A stretch of DNA of 42,179 bases from positions 1 to 42,179 of the forward strand of contig DCQA01000010.1 of NCBI GenBank assembly GCA_002323325.1, read 5' to 3'. This document shows positions 8,173 through 16,028 of this stretch, piece by piece (position 1 is the stretch's first letter; every line of letters begins with the position of its first letter). A program made the translations under genes and the position numbers. This stretch comes from Coxiellaceae bacterium UBA1530. Lineage in GTDB: Bacteria > Pseudomonadota > Gammaproteobacteria > Coxiellales > Coxiellaceae. The notes beneath the pieces were generated by a model. That model was not told the origin of the DNA. It made no database searches and worked only from the letters and a program-made list of their open reading frames with translations.

Positions 8173-9963
8173 ATGCGTTCACATTCCAGCTCAGAGATTA
8201 ATGAGTCACTTGTCAATCAAACCGTTACACTCTGTGGTTGGGTACAAACACGTCGTGATTTAGGTGGACTCATCTTTTTAGACCTTCGAGATCATGGTGA
8301 GATTGTTCAAGTTGTGTGCGACCCTGAACACCTAGCTTCCCTTACCACCGCACATGCCGTACGCAATGAATACGTTATTCAGGTAACTGGGACAGTAAGA
8401 CAACGCCCAGAGGGCACCACCAACCAGCAACTCACATCGGGTCAAGTTGAAGTTGCAGCAAACGAGCTCACTATTCTGAACGCCTCTGCCCCGCTACCTT
8501 TATTGCTGGACGAGAAAGCGCAAACAGCTGAAGAGACACGACTCAAATACCGATACCTTGATCTACGTCGTCCTGAAATGAGCAAACGTCTCAAGTGTCG
8601 CGCGCAACTCAACCACATCATTCGCAACTTCTTACACCAGGTGCAATTCACTGAAGTTGAAACACCCTGTTTAACTAGTGCGACGCCTGAAGGTGCACGC
8701 GACTATCTGGTTCCCAGTCGACACCAACCGGGGCATTTTTATGCGTTACCGCAATCACCACAGATTTTCAAACAACTCTTAATGGTGGCAGGCGTTGAAC
8801 GCTACTACCAAATTGTTCGCTGTTTTCGCGATGAAGATCTACGCGCAGATCGTCAACCCGAATTTACTCAACTGGATCTAGAAATGTCATTCATTGACGA
8901 GTCCGACATCATGAATCTCATGGAAAGCATGATTCGCGAGGTCTTTAAGACCATCATTGAGGTTGAATTACCCAGCGCATTCCCACGTCTCACCTATGCT
9001 GAAGCCATGCATCGTTATGGTAGTGATCGCCCTGATCTTCGTAATCCGCTAGAGTTAACTGAACTCAGCGATCTATTAGATCAGGTCGAATTTAAAGTCT
9101 TTCAAGCCGCGGCCAGTGACCCACATAGTCGTGTCGCTGCAATTCGTGTACCTGGTGGAGCCACCATCAGCCGTAAACAGATTGATGGATACACTAAAGA
9201 CATTGCAAAATTTGGTGCTAAAGGCTTGGCGTACATCAAAGTTAATGACCTTGATCAAGGTATTGAAGGCTTACAATCACCCATCCTTAAATTCCTACCC
9301 GATAATACGGTATTAGAGATCATCCAACGTACACAAGCTCAAACTGGAGACATCTTATTTTTCGGCGCTGATACCACGAAGATCGTCAACGATGCGCTAG
9401 GCGCCCTGCGTGATCAACTTGCTCGTGATTTAGACCTCCTCAGTGATACCTGGCAACCCCTATGGGTGATTGATTTCCCGATGTTTGAACCGAATGATGC
9501 TGGTCACTGCCAATCCTTACATCACCCATTTACTGCACCACAGACTGATAACGTTGACTCACTTCAAGATGATCCTTTCAACTGCTTATCGCGTGCCTAT
9601 GACATGGTGATCAATGGACATGAAGTTGGTGGTGGATCCATCCGTATTCATCAGCAAGATATACAAAAAGTGGTTTTTGAACTATTACGAATCAGCGCTG
9701 AAGAAGCGGAAGCAAAGTTTTCACATCTATTACAGGCTCTGCAATACGGATGTCCTCCCCACGGTGGCATGGCGTTTGGCTTAGATCGTCTAGCTATGCT
9801 GTTGACGAATACTGACTCCATCCGAGACGTGATTGCATTTCCAAAAACACAAAGTGGCCAATGCCCATTAACCAATGCACCATCATCGGTGGATTTCGCA
9901 CAACTGCATGAGCTGGGTGTTCGTGTTGTACATCATCAACGTGATAAAGCCACGCAAGAGTAA
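8173..9963 (+). CDS. aspS: aspartyl-tRNA synthetase
   Basis: AspS charges tRNA with aspartate in the cytoplasm. The 596-aa length fits the bacterial type. An N-terminal OB-fold anticodon-binding domain (about residues 1-105, with LCGWVQTRRDLGGLIFLDLRD) is followed by the class II core with RYLDLRRPEM, TPEGARDYLVPSR and RCFRDEDLRADRQPEFTQLD. The bacterial GAD insertion lies around 280-400, and motif 3 is near the C-terminus (GGMAFGLDRL). The ATG at 8173 has AGGA about 8 nt upstream. It converges on icmB, about 210 nt away. This is a housekeeping gene bordering the secretion locus. Confidence 0.97.
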   Translation: MRSHSSSEINESLVNQTVTLCGWVQTRRDLGGLIFLDLRDHGEIVQVVCDPEHLASLTTAHAVRNEYVIQVTGTVRQRPEGTTNQQLTSGQVEVAANELTILNASAPLPLLLDEKAQTAEETRLKYRYLDLRRPEMSKRLKCRAQLNHIIRNFLHQVQFTEVETPCLTSATPEGARDYLVPSRHQPGHFYALPQSPQIFKQLLMVAGVERYYQIVRCFRDEDLRADRQPEFTQLDLEMSFIDESDIMNLMESMIREVFKTIIEVELPSAFPRLTYAEAMHRYGSDRPDLRNPLELTELSDLLDQVEFKVFQAAASDPHSRVAAIRVPGGATISRKQIDGYTKDIAKFGAKGLAYIKVNDLDQGIEGLQSPILKFLPDNTVLEIIQRTQAQTGDILFFGADTTKIVNDALGALRDQLARDLDLLSDTWQPLWVIDFPMFEPNDAGHCQSLHHPFTAPQTDNVDSLQDDPFNCLSRAYDMVINGHEVGGGSIRIHQQDIQKVVFELLRISAEEAEAKFSHLLQALQYGCPPHGGMAFGLDRLAMLLTNTDSIRDVIAFPKTQSGQCPLTNAPSSVDFAQLHELGVRVVHHQRDKATQE

Positions 9964-10175
9964 TTAATAGTGTTCGTTGTTGCAAGCGCTACATGAACTG
10001 CCCTTTGCTCTCAATGGCTGTTGTGACAACTACAGCACCTCCTGTTTGCGACTTGATTGCGATGTTATAAAGTTGGTCGTTGATTGGCAAACAGGCACTC
10101 ACACTCAGCATGAAAACATAATGACGCTAGCAGTATTTAAGTATATAAACACAGTTCAAGAACAGAAAAACACTT

Positions 10176-13151
10176 TTAAGAGCTTTGAGCACTTCGGTAC
10201 GTTGCTACAATATCATCAACAATTTTTTGACTCATACTAGAACGTACCTCATCATCAATATAACCACCATCAGACTTATACTCAGACAACAACGTTTCAA
10301 TTGCCTTTACTGCACTTCCACTAGGAAAGTGCTGCGCTAGTAACGATCTAGCCACTTTGGCACCAACTCGTTTGTATAATTGATTTCTTACCTGTACATC
10401 ATCAGCAGTGGTATTCAATGCCCATAACTCTACAGGACCTAGCGTCGAAGTTAATAATTGCGTATTCATACCTGATTTTGTAGCAAACTGTGCTAAAAAT
10501 GTTGAACCATCCTCTCGAGGACCATGCACACGTGTCTTCAGTGCCCTTTGCGCAGTATCGCTTAATCCAAACACACCGGCAGTTCTTCGAATGGCTTGCT
10601 CAGGCCCAGCTTCCATAATAAAAATAGAAGTCGCAAATTCAACCATCACGGAGTCAAAATCTTCCAAAGATTGGGATAATAATGCTACTTGTACTTTCCA
10701 CTTTCGACCCTCACGCATATCAACAATCACCTGATCTCTAACCGCCTGAGCATTTGCTGTTCTATGAAATTCGTCATACACAATACGTTTTGGGTCCTCG
10801 CGAATTTCTAAAATTCGCTTATGGTGGTAACTTCTGTACGAATCAGGCATATCTGCCACATTTTCTTCTGTTAAGTAGTAATGTCGAGCAAGCACATATC
10901 GAGCTAACATATACATCACAGCTGTTTGTCGATTAGCCGCATCACCACCACTGCGTGCAACCTCGTCAAGATCAAGTGCTACGACACGAGCATCACCTAA
11001 ATCAAACTTGGTTGGTTGTGAAATAATAACGTATTCTCTGACCGCACTGGATATCATACGAGAAAAAGCATGAATCAATGGCTCGCCAGTTGGTGCAACA
11101 ATCTTTCCATATAAGTCTTCAATAGCAGGTAAGCGACAAATAGCAGCCACATCTGCTAATACTGGCATAGCATGGCGCTGAGCCATCATGGCCTCTTGGT
11201 AAAAACCTGCGATAAATAGCGCGTCTGTCACTTCCCACCACGAGGTGGCAGAATCAAATACAAATCCTATTTCCTCTAATACACCATCAACTTGTGACTC
11301 CAGACCTGAGGCATAGGTGTTGGGCTTCGCCTCATCGCTGTACTGTTTATAAAGCTCGTCAACGATCAGTCCAGACATATCAGCGACACCATCATAGGTG
11401 GTTTCAGAGCCAACCGGTGTTGCTAGCAGAGATAAAAAATTAACTAGAAAGCTTCTTTCTTGTGGCGAAGGATAGCGACAACCTAACTGTGTATCGAAGG
11501 GATTAATAGCATAATCAGGGGTCATTCTTAAGCGATGATGTGCCACTAGGTGCTTTTGCCGCAGTGGCAATGCATCTTGTAATAATGAAATCAGACCACT
11601 ACTTGAAGGTCCGATATCAATAATGGCTATGCGAGGCAAACGTACTAAACCTGGCGACATACAAACCGCCAAGTTAATTGCATTGGATAATACTGACTTA
11701 CCAGACCCTGGGCGGGCATAAAAAATATCAATAAAAGTAGTCTGCTGTCGAGATCCTGGATGATAAGGCCATGGTTTACCATCAGGAGAACGAAATAGAA
11801 CAGCTCCTTTTTCCCAAGGAGATGACGGACGAAACAAAGGTAACATGTGCATGACATCTGATAACGGTGCAATACTTGGCACTGCAACGCTTCTCGATGA
11901 GACACCCATCATGGATGACACTACACCTTCATAAGGGTCACCGCAGTACTCAGAAACATCACATGACCCCCAGCCCTCAATAGCTTTTGCAAGAATCGAT
12001 GCTCTGGATCGTAAAAGTCGAACATTACCCTCTGGCGCCCAGGTACATGCTGTCACTCGAAACCTAACCACAGCGTCATCCGCATTCAGATTGATGTATG
12101 ACATCAAATTCAGTGAATCAGCAATGAGTCTATTTTGCTGTGATGAAAAAGTTAAAACTGAAGCAATGGTGGCACGTAATTTACTTAAACCTAATCCGTT
12201 ACTATCAATTAAAAAAGAAATGCGCCAAGGAATCCGAGATTGTAAAGTTCGAGAAAAAAGTCGAACAAAGTTCTGTACTTCTTTTGGGAATAGATCGATG
12301 TAAACTGAGGAGTAAATACGATCACCAACACGCGCGGTTCTCAAATCTAATACTTCTGCATCACGCGGTAAAATCTGTTTAGATAAAGATGGCCATGTTA
12401 CATCCGCAAGATCACCTCTGGCATTCTTGTATTCCTTGATTGTAATTTTATCCCCTGGTAAGACAGGCTGCCAATCTCGATCGGTGAATTCAGGATCAGC
12501 AATATTCCGCATGGTATGAACTGCTTCATGCACTGCCAGTACTCTACTGACTAAACCATAAGTCTCAAAATCATTATTAATCGAGTTTACAAAAGCTTCA
12601 TGACTCTCGCGCAAATCGGTGACAGTTGCCATGATATTTTGTGTGAGCAAGAAAGACGGTATTTTATTTTGTTTAATCTCTTTCGCCTTCTCTTTTCGCG
12701 ATCGCTTGACTTGCTCATTAGAGAGTGAACTCACTTGCGTCCATAACACGAGATAACATTCTTCATGGGCACAATACCTGGAAAGATTCGAAACACGCTC
12801 ACTGAATAAATCATCAAAATCTAACTGTAAAGTGCTGGCCGTATCTCGTGCAGAGGATAAAATACCGCTTATTTCTTGACTAATATTATCCTTGTTATAA
12901 GTAAAAAATACTTGAATAGTCCGACCGGATTGAGACATGGTTGTTTGTAATGATTGACGGAGCCCATCCTGGATATATTCAAATTCTTCACGTCCAATTA
13001 AAGCTGTAACACCAGATAGCTTGATCACACTCATAAGAGCACCATCATTAGCCACTAGCGTTATCTCACTGTCAGCCGTCTGAATATCACAATACGACAT
13101 TGTTGGCTGTTTAAAGAGAGTTGCCACCCAAGAAAATAACACTTTAAACAT
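10176..13151 (-). CDS. icmB: IcmB/DotO, VirB4-like ATPase of the Dot/Icm system
   Basis: DotO is the large cytoplasmic ATPase at the base of the T4BSS; with DotB it forms the inner-membrane energy complex. The 991-aa length is close to Legionella IcmB (about 1,009). The Walker A motif ARPGSGKS is at residues 479-486, and a Walker B-type segment RIVYDEFHRT lies near residue 780. The N-terminal half is the VirB4-type regulatory region. It is the last gene of the icmD-icmJ-icmB operon, the same order as in Legionella. An AGAGAAG ribosome site precedes the ATG. The neighbours icmF and tphA, found after icmB in Legionella, are replaced by convergent aspS. Confidence 0.96.
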   Translation of the reverse strand: MFKVLFSWVATLFKQPTMSYCDIQTADSEITLVANDGALMSVIKLSGVTALIGREEFEYIQDGLRQSLQTTMSQSGRTIQVFFTYNKDNISQEISGILSSARDTASTLQLDFDDLFSERVSNLSRYCAHEECYLVLWTQVSSLSNEQVKRSRKEKAKEIKQNKIPSFLLTQNIMATVTDLRESHEAFVNSINNDFETYGLVSRVLAVHEAVHTMRNIADPEFTDRDWQPVLPGDKITIKEYKNARGDLADVTWPSLSKQILPRDAEVLDLRTARVGDRIYSSVYIDLFPKEVQNFVRLFSRTLQSRIPWRISFLIDSNGLGLSKLRATIASVLTFSSQQNRLIADSLNLMSYINLNADDAVVRFRVTACTWAPEGNVRLLRSRASILAKAIEGWGSCDVSEYCGDPYEGVVSSMMGVSSRSVAVPSIAPLSDVMHMLPLFRPSSPWEKGAVLFRSPDGKPWPYHPGSRQQTTFIDIFYARPGSGKSVLSNAINLAVCMSPGLVRLPRIAIIDIGPSSSGLISLLQDALPLRQKHLVAHHRLRMTPDYAINPFDTQLGCRYPSPQERSFLVNFLSLLATPVGSETTYDGVADMSGLIVDELYKQYSDEAKPNTYASGLESQVDGVLEEIGFVFDSATSWWEVTDALFIAGFYQEAMMAQRHAMPVLADVAAICRLPAIEDLYGKIVAPTGEPLIHAFSRMISSAVREYVIISQPTKFDLGDARVVALDLDEVARSGGDAANRQTAVMYMLARYVLARHYYLTEENVADMPDSYRSYHHKRILEIREDPKRIVYDEFHRTANAQAVRDQVIVDMREGRKWKVQVALLSQSLEDFDSVMVEFATSIFIMEAGPEQAIRRTAGVFGLSDTAQRALKTRVHGPREDGSTFLAQFATKSGMNTQLLTSTLGPVELWALNTTADDVQVRNQLYKRVGAKVARSLLAQHFPSGSAVKAIETLLSEYKSDGGYIDDEVRSSMSQKIVDDIVATYRSAQSS

Positions 13152-13221
13152 AATCTTCTCTAATAATTACAGTCAGTTAGAACATTATGACATAAATTGA
13201 TCGATAACTGGTAACACATAT

Positions 13222-13854
13222 CTATGAATTCGCCAATTCCAGTAGACCTGATTGAGACCACTCATTAATCAAGGGTGAAAAAGCTTTTAAGCTGGGTAAA
13301 AGGCGTGTTTTTTCTCTAACGATCTTATGAATCACTTTTGATGTATCCGCTTTAGCATCCAATAAAACTTGGCCGTAAAAAGCCGGATTACTCATCCCTG
13401 CACCAAGCTCTTTCTCAATCACTTGAGACCTTAAACGTAAACTCCGATAGATATTTTTAGCATCTGCTGCTGTCGCTGTTTTCATTGCCATCGCAGCAAA
13501 AAGGTTATGGCACATTGCATTTAGCTCAGCTTGAGATAATTCAGGTAAATAGATTAAAACACCACCTGTGTTATCACTGATACCAACAGATTGAATGAAA
13601 TGACACTGAGCGCAAAACGGACATGCCGTCACAAGATTAGATTGCTTATTATTTGCATAGTTACCGTCACGATTAACCACGTCCATTCTAATACTGGATT
13701 GAAATCCGCAGTACTGACATTTATGCTGATCGCGAGATAGAACTTTCTTCTCAAAAGCAAGAAAGGCATCATCTGCCTTTCTAACCATATAAAGTTGCCA
13801 ATTTTTTTGATTGGCGATTAAAGGGAGTGATAAGTAATCTTTCTTCAAAGTCAT
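13222..13854 (-). CDS. icmJ: IcmJ/DotN, zinc-binding subunit of the coupling complex
   Basis: DotN binds the tail of the coupling ATPase DotL and helps assemble the platform that recruits effectors. The protein has 210 aa (Legionella about 208). Its HNH-like zinc site is visible as C46-QYC49 and C78-PFC81, with a further C84; the fold resembles HNH nucleases, but the family is not known to cut DNA. The ATG follows a strong AAGGGGAG. It lies between icmD and icmB in the conserved order and should be read from the PmrA-box promoter upstream of icmD. Confidence 0.94.
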   Translation of the reverse strand: MTLKKDYLSLPLIANQKNWQLYMVRKADDAFLAFEKKVLSRDQHKCQYCGFQSSIRMDVVNRDGNYANNKQSNLVTACPFCAQCHFIQSVGISDNTGGVLIYLPELSQAELNAMCHNLFAAMAMKTATAADAKNIYRSLRLRSQVIEKELGAGMSNPAFYGQVLLDAKADTSKVIHKIVREKTRLLPSLKAFSPLINEWSQSGLLELANS

Positions 13855-13894
13855 CTCACTCCCCTTGTTAATACGCTTACTATACTATAACCGA

Positions 13895-14305
13895 TTAAGT
13901 TGTTGCGCCAATCAAAGATGTCATCGCACCACTGGTTACAGTACCGGTGTCAACACCTGAACCGAACGCTGCTTGGTTGGCCGTTGGTAGTAACAATGGA
14001 AAGATTGTTAATGCCGCACCAATCACTAGTAAAGTAACACCGTTACTGATAGGCACCTGTGTTGGCTGATCTTTATGCTGCTTCATCTTAAAGAAAGACG
14101 CACAAATTAATGCAATACCAACGACTAATGCAACGTTAGTGATGATAGAAGCAACGTATCCAATCGTCGTCTGCATATTAGTGGATATCGAGCTAATGGT
14201 TGGGTAATCCCCAGCATAAGTCACTCCAAGCAATAAACTTACGCCTGCTAAAATAGGTAACGCTTTCATGATGACCTTACCTGTGGCTTTTAAAATTGTT
14301 TTCAT
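13895..14305 (-). CDS. icmD: IcmD/DotP, small membrane protein of the Dot/Icm system
   Basis: The 136-aa protein (Legionella about 132) has a hydrophobic N-terminal segment (residues 14-31) that looks like a signal or anchor and two further membrane helices (about 48-70 and 88-106). It belongs to the small DotP/DotE/DotV group of inner-membrane components, whose exact job is not settled. It is the first gene of icmD-icmJ-icmB. TGAGGAG stands 8 nt before the ATG. The leader also contains CTTACA/TGTAAG arms that could form a hairpin. A PmrA-like box with matched -10 lies about 85 nt upstream. Confidence 0.93.
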   Translation of the reverse strand: MKTILKATGKVIMKALPILAGVSLLLGVTYAGDYPTISSISTNMQTTIGYVASIITNVALVVGIALICASFFKMKQHKDQPTQVPISNGVTLLVIGAALTIFPLLLPTANQAAFGSGVDTGTVTSGAMTSLIGATT

Positions 14306-14376
14306 TATTTTTACTCCTCAATAGTCAATTGTTTACAAAGCACTTACACCGCTACGCCCTGTAAGGGTATGGTGTT

Positions 14377-14409
14377 ACTATACCAAGGCAACCTTAAGAA
14401 AATATTAAA
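14377..14409 (-). promoter_or_regulatory. PmrA-like box and -10 for icmD-icmJ-icmB
   Basis: On the minus strand the tandem 9-mers TTTAATATT (14409-14401) and CTTAAGGTT (14398-14390) are separated by TT. A -10-like TATAGT lies at 14382-14377, starting 27 nt after the first base of the box. The element occupies the -35 region, as expected for an activator that replaces -35 contacts. A weaker TTAA-N7-TTAA pair is at 14438-14457. Confidence 0.8.
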
Positions 14410-14523
14410 TTTTGATCAAAAAATGATCTTTTTTTCACCTTTTAAGGTTAATTTAACTCTTCGGCAACGGATGAACTGCATTTTCATTTTTTTAGTGAAA
14501 AAAGAACGACTTAAAACGATAAT

Positions 14524-14544
14524 TGAGACATTACAAATGTCTCA
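14524..14544 (-). terminator. hairpin after icmC
   Basis: TGAGACATT and AATGTCTCA form a perfect 9-bp stem with a 3-nt loop. It lies about 50 nt downstream of the icmC stop and before the icmD promoter. The minus-strand tail after the stem is A/T-rich (AATTATCGTTTT) but not a clean T run, so termination strength is uncertain. It may instead stabilise the 3' end of the long dotK-icmC transcript. Confidence 0.5.
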
Positions 14545-14593
14545 CAAAGACAACAAAAGTTCACGATCAACAAAACACCTGGATTAATAGTAT

Positions 14594-15115
14594 TTACAAT
14601 AAATTTGGGATATCGAATAAGTCACATAGCAAGTTGACCATTGCTACGCAGTTCGTACAAGCAACCCCACCAACAATAAACAACAAGGCTTTTCCTGCGG
14701 TTCCTTGCTGCGTATTTTGACGTCCAGTACGCGATAACTTGATCAAGCCATTCATAAGCGCACCAACACCTATGACACGTATAAAAGTCACGACCATGGT
14801 TACTGTCTGGTAATCATATGATCCGCCCATATAAGTCATGAGCTCACCTGTACCTAGAAATAAATCGTTAAAGAATTGAATCATAGGCGTTAATGCAAAC
14901 AGCATAGAACCACATAAAATCGTGACTAGTGGTTCAGCCATAGTGTGCTGGGAAGACATCATCGTGCGTGACTCCCCGTAACGTTTGAACTGGAAAAAAC
15001 CAAACAAACAAATTAATAAGCCTAAGAAAATACTAAAGTCTTGCAAGAGTCCCGATAGAACCACAAAATTGTTGGTGACTACCGACGGATCTGCGGATGT
15101 GTAGGAAAGTGACAT
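14594..15115 (-). CDS. icmC: IcmC/DotE, inner-membrane protein of the Dot/Icm system
   Basis: The 173-aa protein (Legionella about 194) has about four membrane helices: residues 17-43, 63-85, 98-122 and 143-163. It belongs to the DotE/DotV/DotP group of small inner-membrane T4BSS proteins. Identification rests on length, topology and position after icmG in the canonical order icmL-K-E-G-C-D. AAGGT precedes the ATG. It is the last gene of the dotK-led operon, and a 288-nt gap with its own promoter separates it from icmD. Confidence 0.9.
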   Translation of the reverse strand: MSLSYTSADPSVVTNNFVVLSGLLQDFSIFLGLLICLFGFFQFKRYGESRTMMSSQHTMAEPLVTILCGSMLFALTPMIQFFNDLFLGTGELMTYMGGSYDYQTVTMVVTFIRVIGVGALMNGLIKLSRTGRQNTQQGTAGKALLFIVGGVACTNCVAMVNLLCDLFDIPNLL

Positions 15116-15154
15116 AGTTTTTTACCTTCTTATTATATAATAATCAATGATTTA

Positions 15155-15979
15155 TTATTCTGACTCAAAATTAATGACACGCTTTGAGCTGGTATAAACC
15201 AAACCTTGATCTGCATCTATCGAAATAACTTTTCCATAACGCTGATCAATCGTATCTCCAACAACTAACGATTTTGACTCACCCTTAGAACTTACAATCC
15301 AAGCACGACCTGAATCAATAGCTTTAATGTGATATGAAATAGGTTTCGCTTGTGGCACTGCTGAATCAGTTTTTGGATGCAATATCGCTTGTTGAGTCTT
15401 TGAGACTTGCTCTAATTGCTGTGATAGAAGCTTGATCTGATTATTTAAATCACGAAGTGACTGAGACGTTTGTCTCTGACTTTGCTGCAATGAACTAACC
15501 GATGAGTTGAGTCGATTCATTTTATTATTTATTTGATTGACATCCTGTTGAGATGAAGCCTGTTTTTCAGACAATGAAGTCAATGCTTGTTCTGTTTGAC
15601 TAGTAGTTACACGAGGTGCATCCACTGAAGCAGACTGAGTCGCCTGACTCTTATCCAATGCAGATGTATTTACAGTGTGTGATGAAGATGATGTAAAATC
15701 AATCACGATGACTGCCACAAACATGAAGCCAACGATACCCATAATTTTTTTATTTTTAAGAATTGGAAAACGATCTGCCGTTTCCAAGACAACTTCTTTG
15801 CATTTACCTAATACTTTTTCCACCTTAGCACTTCTATCCATGCTTGGAGTTGGCTCTCTCAGCTCTTCATCAACCAAGTCACTCTGCACTTCTTCATCGG
15901 CATGCACCTCTTCAGAAAAATCATCATCTCCAGGGAAATGATACTCTTCATCATCATTTATATATTTATCGTTATTCAT
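15155..15979 (-). CDS. icmG: IcmG/DotF, core-complex inner-membrane protein
   Basis: DotF spans the inner membrane and associates with the DotC-DotD-DotH-DotG core. The 274-aa length matches Legionella (about 269). Order: a strongly acidic cytoplasmic N-terminus (residues 1-50), one membrane helix near 79-97 (IMGIVGFMFVAVIVIDF), a periplasmic coiled coil rich in Gln/Ser (about 125-200), and a compact C-terminal domain (about 215-274) ending near the stop. TGGAG lies 8 nt before the ATG. It sits between icmE and icmC with gaps of 49 and 39 nt. Confidence 0.94.
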   Translation of the reverse strand: MNNDKYINDDEEYHFPGDDDFSEEVHADEEVQSDLVDEELREPTPSMDRSAKVEKVLGKCKEVVLETADRFPILKNKKIMGIVGFMFVAVIVIDFTSSSSHTVNTSALDKSQATQSASVDAPRVTTSQTEQALTSLSEKQASSQQDVNQINNKMNRLNSSVSSLQQSQRQTSQSLRDLNNQIKLLSQQLEQVSKTQQAILHPKTDSAVPQAKPISYHIKAIDSGRAWIVSSKGESKSLVVGDTIDQRYGKVISIDADQGLVYTSSKRVINFESE

Positions 15980-16028
15980 GTTATCACTCCAATACCTATA
16001 ATTAATCTTGTTTTATTATTCTAATCTT

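Noticed and set aside
9977..10240. Plus-strand 87-codon ORF after aspS
   Set aside because: It overlaps the icmB end on the other strand, lacks a ribosome site and shows no recognisable protein pattern.
14369..14587. Plus-strand 72-codon ORF between icmD and icmC
   Set aside because: It covers the minus-strand icmD promoter box and the hairpin after icmC, has no ribosome site and a composition typical of A/T-rich noncoding DNA.
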